A stretch of 64,000 nucleotides of DNA from contig JAMPIT010000697.1 of the NCBI GenBank assembly GCA_026261815.1, positions 62,001 to 126,000 of the forward strand, written 5' to 3'. Both the position numbers and the translations under genes were made by a program. This document shows, piece by piece, positions 52,891-62,485 of the stretch (position 1 is the stretch's first letter; every line of letters begins with the position of its first letter). The notes under the pieces are model-generated. The model saw only the letters and a program-made list of their open reading frames with translations. It was not told where the DNA came from and did no database searches. Origin of the DNA: Monarcha castaneiventris obscurior (taxonomy: Eukaryota; Chordata; Aves; Passeriformes; Monarchidae).

Positions 52891-53340
52891 TTATGTTTTG
52901 CAGCCACCATTAACTAGATGAGTTTGGTCACAGATTCTCTGCAACTTGGCAGCATCTACAAAGGAGGTGAAAGTGCATTTCATCCCATTGTAGAGACAAT
53001 AGAAATGTTCCACAGTGGTGGTCAAGGGCTGCTCACTGAGGGATGTCACCGGGAAGTGGCTGCCAAGAGGACTCTGTACCATGAATGACATTTGAGCCTC
53101 ATTGTTCAGCCAAATTCCCACCCACCCCATGTTCCACTTCTTCAGCCCAGCTCTCACCAACCTGGCTCTGAGGAGACCCCAGCAGAGCCTGGCACAGGCC
53201 TGGCTGAAGTCTGGGCACACAACATCCCCTTCTTTTCCCTCCCACAGGGGCTCTGCAATCCCTGCCTTGTCCTGCCAGGGCCTGGAATGGCTGCAGGAGG
53301 ATTTGCCACCTCCCCTTCCCTGCTGAGCCTGACCACTCTG
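52891..53340 (-). mobile_element. Highly diverged CR1 RT relic, minus strand
   Basis: The minus strand reads GDVVCPDFSQACARL, then LVRAGLKKWNMGWVGIWLNN, HFPVTS and GMKCTFTSFVDAAKLQR. These align in order with CR1 reverse transcriptase (DIVYLDFSKAFD...KWTVRWIENWLN...GIECTLSKFADDTKL). The catalytic FADD is replaced by FVDA. A long open frame persists despite divergence, mostly through GC content and chance. Confidence 0.6.
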
Positions 53341-53354
53341 GGACTCTCCCAATA

Positions 53355-53870
53355 CCTGGACAAGGATGGTTCTTTCCCATAGGAAGGAAAGCACAGAGCC
53401 CCAGTGTTTCAGGGGCAGATTAGAGGCGACAACCAGAGGCCAAGGGCAGCCAGAGCTGTCTGTCCTCACAGCTTTTTTTGTCTGGGAGAAACTCTTGCAT
53501 ATAGGGAATTTCGGAGGAGAGGTACCAATTTTGGCCATGGGTGCCTGGACAGGCAGGACAGTTCTTTTCCACAGGAAGGAAAACACAGAGCCCCAGTGTT
53601 TGAAGGCAGGTGAAAGCCAGCTTCAGGAAGCCAAGGCCAGCCAAACTTGTTGGCAGTGGCAGCTTTTGTCTAGGAGCAATCCCTGGATATGGGCAATTTT
53701 GGAGGCAGAATCCCATTTCAGCCATGGATGCCTGGATGACAAGGACAGTTCTTTTCCCTTTGGAGGAAAACCTAGAACCCCAGTGTTTCAGGGGCACATG
53801 AAAGAGACTCTTGACATGCCAAGGTCAGTGGGACCAGTCAGGCCAAGCCAACCACACCTGTTTCATGTTC
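53355..53870 (+). repeat. 189-bp satellite, third block
   Basis: About 2.5 units, entered in mid-unit at GGATGGTTCTTTCCCATAGG and leaving through the same junction into the 37-bp satellite as the other blocks. Confidence 0.85.
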
Positions 53871-54707
53871 CCTTGGATCCACAGGGACCCGCAGTGTCAC
53901 AATGGATCCTTGGTTCCACGAGGCCCTGCTGTGTCACACTGGCCCCTTGTTTCCATGCAGCCCCATAGTGTCACAATGGTCCCCCCCTGCTTCCATGAGG
54001 CCCTGCAGTGTCACAGAGATCTCCTTGGTGCCACAGCATCACAATGGACTCTTGGTTCCATAGGGATTCACAATGTCAGAAGGGTCTCCTTGGTTCCACA
54101 AGGTCCTGTGGAGCCCCTTGATTCAACGAGGCCTCAAAGTGTCATCATGGTCTCCAGGATTCCATGACGCCCTGCAATATCACATTGCACCTTGGATTCC
54201 ATTAGTCCCCACACCGTTACATGAATCCTTAGTTCCATGGGGCCCTGTAGTGTCACAATGGTCTCCTTGGTTCCATGGTACCACACAGTGACACAATGGC
54301 CCTGTGGTTCAGTGAGGTTCCTCAGTGTCACAGTGGTCTCCTTGGATCCCCAGTGTCACAGTGGCCTCTTGGCTCCATGTGGCCACTCTGTGTCACAGTG
54401 ACACGTGATTCCATGAGGCCCTACAGAGTCACAATGGACTTCTGGTTCATGAGTTCTCGTACTGTTAACAACAGTTTCCTGCGTTCTGCAGTGTCACCAT
54501 TTGTTCCATGAGCTTCTGTAATATGACATGGTCACCTTGAGTCCATGAAGTTCCATAGTGTCACAATGGACTCCTTGGTTCCATGAGGCCCCACAGCATC
54601 AAAATGGCCCCGTGGTTCCATGGGGTTGTGCTGTGTCACAATGACCCCTTTGTTCCATGAGGTCCCACAGCGCCACAGTTGACTCCTTGGTTCCGTGAGG
54701 CCCCACT
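53870..54707 (-). repeat. 37-bp satellite (TTCCATGAGG orientation)
   Basis: About 22 units, with occasional truncated ones. It ends directly at the minus-strand LTR starting at 54707. Confidence 0.9.
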
Positions 54708-55085
54708 GTCAACAAATCTCCGAAATATCAGAGTAAGACTCCTTAGCACTAATTTGGTGTTAAAGAGAGCATCATTTATCCAGGCCTGATAAATGAGTTA
54801 TCCCAGCAGGGAATAACTCCTAACCTTACATGGACATGTGATTCTACAAGTGTGTTGATCACATACAGTCACTACATGTGTATTAAAATTCATGCGTTAA
54901 ACTAAAACCTAACGCCAAGTTCCAAGATTCAGTTCTTGTTTTTTCTATCACTGCACTCTTGAGCCAGCTGTCTTCTTCTTCTCTTCCAACTGTCCCTGCT
55001 GAGAAAGCAGCCCCTGCATGCCTTGTTCATCTGCTAAAAGTTCCCAGGCACAGTAAAAATTGAATTAACCCTTTTGGTATTGAGC
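54707..55085 (-). mobile_element. Minus-strand LTR, copy of 12339-12703
   Basis: Same LTR, same neighbours (37-bp satellite on the left, OR module on the right) as at 12339. AATAAA on the minus strand lies near 54778. Confidence 0.6.
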
Positions 55086-55251
55086 CCAAGGCTTTGTGTG
55101 CCCAGGCAGAGGCAGGCAGGACGCAGAGCTGCCAGCAAAGGAAGGGGCCAGCGAGCTGGGGCAGCCGGGGGGATGACGACAGCCTGCAGGGACAGAGGCA
55201 CAGGGCAGGGACACCGTGGCACAGCGTGGGCTGGAGAGGGCACAGGGATGG
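55086..55251 (+). repeat. Truncated OR upstream module
   Basis: The first ~165 bases of the module, cut where ERV-L-like integrase sequence begins (55252). No OR follows. Confidence 0.8.
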
Positions 55252-56124
55252 CAACATAAAGGAGAGTTATTCCTAGCTCGATGGGCCCATGATGCCTCAG
55301 GACATCAAGGCAGAGATGCCACCTATAAGTGGGCACGAGACCGAGGGGTGGATCTAACCATGGACAGTATCTCCCAGGTGATCCATGATTGTGAGACATG
55401 CTCTGCAATCAAGAAGGCCAAGCGAGTGAAACCCCTGTGGTATGGTGGGCGGTGGTCCAAATACAAGTATGGGGAGGCCTGGCAGATTAACTACATCACA
55501 CTGCCTCAAACACGCCAAGGCAAGCGTTATGTGCTCACAATGGTAGAGGCCACCACAGGATGGTTGGAGACCTACCCTGTGCCTCATGCTACAGCCCGGA
55601 ACACCATCTTGGGCCTTGAAAAGCAAGTCCTGTGGAGACATGGTACCCCTGAGAGAATTGAATCTGACAATGGGACTCATTTCAAGAACAGCCTTATCAA
55701 CACCTGGGCTAGGGAACATGGCATTGAATGGGTGTACCACATCCCTTACCATGCACCAGCAGCTGGGAAGGTTGAGCGGTGTAATGGATTGCTTAAAACC
55801 ACCTTGAAAGCACTGGGTGGGGGAACTTTCAAAAACTGGGAACAGCATCTAGCAAAGGCCACCTGGTTAGTTAACACCCGAGGATCTACCAACCGAGCAG
55901 GCCCTGCTCAATCTGAACTGCTACAAACAACAGATGGGGATAAGGTTCCAGTGGTGCACATGAGAGATATGCTTGGAAAAACTGTTTGGGTCAATTCTGC
56001 CTTGAGCAAAGACCAACCTATCCGTGGGGTTGTCTTCGCTCAGGGACCAGGTTACACCTGGTGGGTGATGCAGAAGGATGGAGAGACCCGATGTGTACCT
56101 CAAGGGGACCTTGTTTTAGGGTGA
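55252..56124 (+). pseudogene. ERV-L-like integrase, long ORF with catalytic Asp to Asn change
   Basis: An open frame of about 290 residues covers nearly all of a class III (ERV-L-like) integrase: a zinc-binding-type N-terminus (H...H, then CETC), the catalytic core and a C-terminal GYTWWVMQKDGE region, with a stop at 56124. In the core the first catalytic aspartate is replaced by Asn (WQINYITL). The second (ESDNGTHF) and the glutamate (GKVERCNGLLK) are present. The change should abolish strand transfer. The ATG used by the ORF lies in the joined OR module and is not viral. RT and gag are missing upstream; the 3' LTR follows 135 bp later, with no envelope gene, as in ERV-L. Confidence 0.8.
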
Positions 56125-56259
56125 ACTGCCCAAGGCATTGTACTTGTATCATATCTGCATGTACATATGTATATAATTATGGTGATGCATGTGTGTATAT
56201 GGTTAAAAAAGTTAAGTTTGATGTAACATGTTAGTATGGGAAAAATTCGGGGTGGATAA

Positions 56260-57144
56260 TGTTGGGGTTTAGGATTTTAGCCTGTTTTTTCTCTTAAAGA
56301 ATTTTACCCATACTAGTTGCTAGGGGACAAACCGCTGGATACTTAAAAGAAACAAAAGACCTGGCCACAGAGGCGGGGTGGGACTGGCCACCCTTTTGTC
56401 ACCTGGGGGTTGGGACACCCGGGGGGGCTGCCTGGGTGCTCAGCGTTTAGTCTGGGAGCTGCCTGCCTTCGGTGTGGACGTCTCGGTCACACTGCGGGTT
56501 TCTGCTTCTTTGGCTGTTTTGCTTTCTGCGGGCAAACCCCGGGGTTCCTAAGCCTGCTCTTCTCCTTGTCCCGTCTGGAAACGGAGCTCCTACGCTCTGC
56601 CGACTGAGAGACCTGCCGGGTTTCCCTGCCACAGCTCCGCAGTTTGATACCTCTCACTGCCACCCGAGATCTGCGCTCGCCCCTGCCGTTCCAGCCTGCT
56701 GTTCCTGAGGATCCAGCCAGACGCCCAGGGGGTTTGTGAGGCTTTTCACCCATCCCTTCCCGGGACCCTGCGCTGCCATTCCCGGTGCTGCCCGAGCTCG
56801 CTGCGGAGCGCCCCCTGCAGCCGCGGGGGAACCATCGCACCCGCCCTGCTCACCGGGAGCCGCCCCGCAGGAACTGCACCCAGGGGAAAGTGCCCGAGGC
56901 CGAGTGAGGCTGCACTGAGTTTGTGCTGCTGTTTGCTGTGACTGCCACAGCTATTGCTGTTTGTTTGTGTTGTTATACATATATATTTATTAGTAAAGAA
57001 CTGTTATTCCTATCCCTCATATCTTTGCCTGAAAGCCCCTTATTTTCAAATCTATAATAATTCGGAGGGAAGGGGGTTGCATTTTCCACTTCAGGGGAGG
57101 CTCCTGCCTTTTCCTGTCTGACACCTGTCTTTCAAACCAAGACA
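56260..57144 (+). mobile_element. 3' LTR of the ERV-L-like element (885 bp)
   Basis: A purine-rich tract (GGGAAAAATTCGGGGTGGATAA) precedes TGTTGGGG at 56260. The LTR ends CAAACCAAGACA at 57144. The CpG-rich centre (56400-56900) includes GCGCCCCCTGCAG at 56808-56820, on the minus strand a CTCF-like core. The last ~190 bp match the solo LTR at 26710-27097. No TSD can be checked because the 5' end of the provirus is gone. Confidence 0.8.
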
Positions 57145-59400
57145 ATCCGGTAATTGCTCCAAGACAAAATCTGCCAGTACTGTCTAGTCTGGCTGGCCTT
57201 GGCATCTGGTGACTGCCCCGCATCTGCCCCTGCAACACTGAGGCTTGGTTGTTTCCTTCCTATGGAGACCATGGGGACACTCATGGAACCAAGGGGCCAT
57301 TGTGGCTCTGTGGGACCTCGTGGAACCAAGGGGATCCCTGTGGCACTGTTGGGCTGCATGGTTCCAAGGGGCCAGTGTGAAGCAGCAGGGCTTTGTGGAA
57401 CCAAGAGGCCATTGTTGCATCAAAGGGCCTTGAGGAGCCAAAGGGCCGTTGTGATCCTGCAGGGCACCGTGGATCCATGGAGACCATTGTGGCATTGTGG
57501 GGCCCCATGGAACCAAGGAAACATGGAACAGGTCTGGATGCCTTGGCCTCTCAGGGGCCACCTGACAGGGCTGGCTGACCTTGGAATGTTGAGGGCCACT
57601 TCTTATCTGCCCTGAAGCACTGGAGCTCCTTTCTTTCCTTCCTATGGAAAAGAACTGTCCTTTTTTCATTTGTCCATGGCCAAAACTGGCACTTCCCTTA
57701 CAAAAATTCCCTGTGTTCAAGGGTTTCTCCCAGACAAAAGCTGCCAGGACAGACAGCTCTGGCTGGCCTTGGCCTCTGGTGGTCACCTCTCATCTGCCCC
57801 TGAAACACCAGGGATCTGTGCTTTCCCTCCTACGGAAAAGAATCATCCTTCTCATCCAGGCGCTCATTGATCAAATAGGATTTGGCCTCCAAAATCCCGT
57901 ATAGCCAAGGATTTCTCCCAGCAGAAACTTCCAGGAGACACAAGTGTGGCTGGTTTGGCCTCCTGAGGGCTGCCTCTTGTCTACCACCAAAACACTGGGG
58001 CTCTGTGCTTTCCTTCCAGTGGAAAAGAACTGTCCTTCTTCTTTAGGTGTCCATGGCCAAAACTGATATACTACCTCCCAATTTCCATCTATCCAAGGAT
58101 TGCTCCCAGACAAAAGCTGCCATTACAGATAGGTCTGGCTGGCCTTGGCCTCAGGGGATTTTCTTAGACTATGAGCAGAATGTTTTTATTTGCAAACACC
58201 ATGGAAAGGGCCCAGAGATCTCCCAAGGTTGGGTTTGGAGGCGTCAAGCCCATGACCACTATATAGGGACAAAGGAGTTCTGTGCTCAGTGAAGTGGAGA
58301 CTGAGGACAGCGGAGGAGAGCCCTGGGAGGGATTGAAGGGCGGTTTCAGAGATGGTGGATCCTTTTCACATAGCAGAGAACAGGTGGAGGAAGAAAGAAT
58401 TAATGTCAAGGGCAGCTGGGGAGGTCCAGACTGGACAGGAGGCGAGAGGAATTTCCATCCCAGGGCAGGGCTGTGGTGCAACACGTCCCCCAGAAGGAGT
58501 CTGGAGCAGCCCAAGGCTTTGTGTGCCCAGGCAGAGGCAGGCAGGACACAGAGCTGCCAGCAAAGGAAGGGGCCAGCGAGCTGGGGCAGCCGGGGGGATG
58601 ACGACAGCCTGCAGGGACAGAGACACAGGGCAGGGACACCGTGGCACAGCCTGGGCTGGAGAGGGCACAGGGATGGGCAGCAGCTGCAAGGCCCTGCCAG
58701 AGCCAACTTGTGCAGCACTTTGGCCACAGCTGCTGGCCCTGGCCCTGGGGCCAGCAGGAGACAAGTGACCCTTGCAGCCCTGGGGCCTCAGTGCCTCCTT
58801 GGCCCTGCTCAGCAGCCTGGCAGGGGCCGCCCCATGGTGCTGCCCTTGGCATTGCACATCCCCACATCCCAGTGCCCCGGGAAGAGCCCTGAGCACTGAG
58901 GGAGGGACAGGATGTGCCTTGCCAGGGGCTGGGGCTCAGGCCTTGGCCCTTTGCATTCCTCAAACACATCCAGCTTTGCTCAGCATCAGAGACACCTTTC
59001 CCTTGCTTGTCCCTACCTGTCATCACTGCCTCCAGTGTTCTACTCTGACTGGAACCTGGGGACACATTCTCAGTCATGTCTTGCATTGAGACCCATTAAA
59101 AGTAAAAGAAAGTTTAGAGTTTTATTCTGACTTCGAGTTCTTGAGAAGTTTTTTGAAGACACTCTCAGGCACTGAGTCTGATGTAAACAACAGCAAAGCC
59201 CAGAGAGGGCCATTAAAGTCCTTGTGCTGTGTCTGTGCTGCTGAGCTGGGCCGGGCTCCTGGCACAGAGGGAGCTCCCAAGCACTTGGATAACAAGAAGA
59301 GCTTAGAAGAGGCAGCTCTGCCCAGGAGCAGCTCCTTTCCCAGCCCAGCAGGACTGAGGGCACTGCCTGCAGGTACCTGGGAGGAGTGAAGCAGACAGAG
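57145..59400 (+). repeat. Right arm of the inverted duplication
   Basis: Inverted copy of 44290-46455: 189-bp units (minus orientation, 57145-57255 and 57525-58160), a 37-bp satellite block (57255-57525), a linker (58160-58480) and the OR module (58480-59400). Confidence 0.8.
58480..59400 (+). repeat. OR upstream module (copy for the fourth OR)
   Basis: A complete plus-strand copy ending about 2.15 kb before the OR at 61553, the same arrangement as at the window start. The interval 59400-61530 is the second copy of 440-2570 and contains no other gene I can support. Confidence 0.8.
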
Positions 59401-61552
59401 GCTTAAAGCAGCTGGAAGGACAATTCTGAGCTCATCCGTGGAGAAATCTTCACCACTCCTGGCACAGTGAGTCTCTGGCTGCAGGGATCATCTAAAGCTG
59501 ACCCATGACACGGCTGCCAGGGCTGTAAGGATGGCTCTGCTGCCGTTTCTGGTTTGGGGGAGGATGTGCTGCAGAGCGGGGCTGCCCTGGGCACCGTCAG
59601 AGGGACAGGGCAGGACGGCTCCTGCTGCCAGGGCCGGCTGCAGGCTGGGAAGGTGGGGCTGCAGCCAGGGGTGCCCAGAGCTGTCCTGCAGAGCAGCTCC
59701 TGCAGCCCTGAGGGCTCTTTGCCAGGCCAGGGGATGTGCCACCTGCCAGGGGCAGCTCTCAGCCTGCCTGGCAGCTCCCCATGGGCGCTGGAGGGGAGCT
59801 GTGGCTGCAAGGAGTGACTCCTGCCAGGCCAGGTCCTGCTGCTGTGGAGAGGCTGCTGTGGGGGCCAGGGCTGCTCAGAGCTCCAGCTCATGCCCAGCTC
59901 ATTTCTGAGGGGGCTTTTCATGAGCTCCTTCAGGGCAGGGGTTTCCTGCTTGAGTCTCTGCTTTCCTCAGTCTGTGCTCCCACTTGTCCCTGGCTCAGCT
60001 TGGTGGCAATGGAAACTCAGCTGTGCAGGAAGAGCAGGGGCTGAGGCTCTTCAACCATCACGCTGAGGATTCCTGGGAGCCTCAGCAAGTGCCTGCACCT
60101 CGGCAGCCTCCAGATGCATCGAGCATCACCTTTCCATGGTGCCCAGGCGTGGGGGAGCTGTTCTTTGATCCCTGCAGCCCCGAGCGGCTGCAGGGCAGAG
60201 CTGGCCCAGGGGCTGGGCTGGGCTCTGGCAGCCCTGGCAGGGACGGAGCCCGGGCCACAGGAACAGCTCCCGGCTGGGCCAGCTCCAGCAGCAGAGCCGT
60301 GGGCAGGGAGGGAGGGAGGCAGTGCTGAGGGAAGCCCTGCTGCAGGGGACATGTGGCAGCTGCCGGGCCTGGCCTGCAGTGCAGACACTGCCCTGAGCAG
60401 CACAGCTCCGGTGTCCCCTGGCAGCCAGCACAGCCCTCAGCCCGGGGGCTCGGGGCCCTCAGTGCCCTCCTGGGCCGGCAGAGCAGCAGCACAGATGAAG
60501 GGCATCTCTGTGGCCATGTGCCCGTTCCCTGCTGACCAGGGCCTGAGGGCCACTGTCCTGCCCTGCTGCTGCCTGCCAGGGGCTGGCCAGGGCTGGCCAG
60601 GGAAAGGCTTTTCCTCAGGGCCCGGCTCTCTCTCTCCTTGCCCTGCTCAGCTGCTCCTGCCCTTGCTGACGGGCTCTCTGGGAATGGCAGTTCCAGCTGC
60701 AGGCTCAGGCCCAGCCCTGGGGCTCCTCCTGTGCAGGCTGAGCACAGCAATGGGGTGTCCCAGCTCCCTCTGCCCAGGGAGCTCTGGGCAGGCCAGGCTG
60801 CGAGGCTGCCAATGAGCCGGCTCTCCTCCAGCAGTGCCATGGACAGGAGCCTTGCTGTGTCCTCGGGATGCCATCCAAGCTAGGAGCTGCCTTCCAGGGG
60901 ACACTGGGGGCCCGGAGTGTCCTTGGCCAGCAGTGGGGCTGAGACTCTGAGAAAGGCTGAGCCACTTTGCTCTGCTCTGGGTCCCTCTGCTCTCAGCTGT
61001 GCCACGCTGATTTTCAGGGGAACACAGTGACTGCCCTCGATCTCAGAAAGGGCAGCTGGGGACAGATGGAGTGACAGAGCAGCTCCCCTCACCCTTCCCT
61101 GAGTTACAGCCAATGCTCTTGCATTGCACAGTTCTCTCTGTTCTCCCTGGGCACAGCAGGAAACCCTCTCAAAGTGCCTTTGGCCATCACTGTTCCTTAG
61201 CCCTGGCACAGGAGATGCTGCCCAGCTCCTCTGCCTCAGGAGCAGTTTGGGCTGATGAAGTCCAGCCCCAGGACTGGCCCCTGTCCCCCTGTCCCATGGC
61301 CCCAGTGCTGCAGAGCAGAGCTGACTCCTCGGTGTCCACGGGCACAGCCCCTGCTCATCACAGCAACGGGGCCAGATCCCAGCAGAGCTCCAGGCACGGG
61401 GCTGAGGGAAGGGCTCTGAGAAAAGGAAAATTGGGTGGCACAGAGTGGCAGGGGCAGGGCTGGGAGAAAGGGCTTGGGCATTGCTCAGGAAAGTGTCCCC
61501 TGACTTGTCACTGTCTCCTCCTTGAACAGGTGCCCATGGCCAGAGGCAGCAA

Positions 61553-62485
61553 ATGTCCAACAGCAGCTCCATCAGCCACTTCCTCCTGCTGGCATTGGCA
61601 GACACGCGGCAGCTGCAGCTCCTGCACTTCTGCCTCTTGCTGGGCATCTCCCTGGCTGCCATCCTGGGCAACGGCCTCATCATCAGCGCCGTAGCCTGCG
61701 GCCAGCACCTGCACACCCCCATGTTCTTCTTCCTGCTCAACCTGGCCCTCACCGACCTGGGCTGCATCTGCACCACTGTCCCCAAAGCCATGCACAATTC
61801 CCTCTGGGGCACCAGGCACATCTCCTACTCAGCATGTGCTGCACAGCTCTTTTTCTTTGTTTTTTTCATCTCAGCAGAGTTTTATCTCCTCACAGTCATG
61901 TGCTATGACCGCTACGTGTCCATCTGCAAACCCCTGCACTACGGGACCCTCCTGGGCAGCAGAGCTTGTGCCCACATGGCAGCAGCTGCCTGGGCCAGTG
62001 GCTTTCTCCATGCTCTGCTGCACACAGCCAATACATTTTCCCTGCCCCTGTGCCAGGGCAATGCCCTGGGCCAGTTCTTCTGTGAAATCCCACACATCCT
62101 CAAGCTCTCCTGCTCTCATTCCTACTTCAGAAAAATTGGGATTTCTTTGGTTGCTGTCTGTTTAGCCTTTGGCTGTTTTGTGTTCATGGTTTTCTCCTAT
62201 GTGCAGATCTTCAGGGTTGTGCGGAGGATCCCCTCTGAGCAGGGACGGCACAAAGCCTTTTCCACGTGCCTCCCTCACCTGGCCGTCGTCTCCCTGTTTG
62301 TCAGCACTGCCTTTTTTGCCTACCTGAAGCCCCCCTCCATCTCGTCCCCATCCCTGGATCTGGCCCTGTCAGTTCTGTACTCGTTGGTGCCTCCAGCTCT
62401 GAACCCCCTCATCTACAGCCTGAGGAACCAGGAGCTCAAGGCTGAAGTGTGGACACTGATGACTGGACAGTTTCAGAAACATTAA
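61553..62485 (+). CDS. Olfactory receptor family 14-like (intact, 310 aa)
   Basis: An intact OR14-type receptor, 310 residues from MSNSSS, 23 bases after a splice acceptor (CTTGAACAG, ending 61529). Landmarks follow the second OR: GN 39-40, PMFFFL 56-61, C95, MCYDRYVSICKPLHY 116-130, FCEIPHILKLSC 176-187, KAFSTCLPHL 234-243, NPLIY 284-288. Differences include LFFFVFFISAEFYLLTVM in TM3, His at 153, and VSTAFFAYLKPP in TM6. Its TM5 (RKIGISLVAVCLAFGC) equals that of the second OR, while its 5' flank equals that of the first, a mosaic pointing to gene conversion or unequal exchange. AATAAA lies at 62516-62521. Confidence 0.96.
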   Translation: MSNSSSISHFLLLALADTRQLQLLHFCLLLGISLAAILGNGLIISAVACGQHLHTPMFFFLLNLALTDLGCICTTVPKAMHNSLWGTRHISYSACAAQLFFFVFFISAEFYLLTVMCYDRYVSICKPLHYGTLLGSRACAHMAAAAWASGFLHALLHTANTFSLPLCQGNALGQFFCEIPHILKLSCSHSYFRKIGISLVAVCLAFGCFVFMVFSYVQIFRVVRRIPSEQGRHKAFSTCLPHLAVVSLFVSTAFFAYLKPPSISSPSLDLALSVLYSLVPPALNPLIYSLRNQELKAEVWTLMTGQFQKH

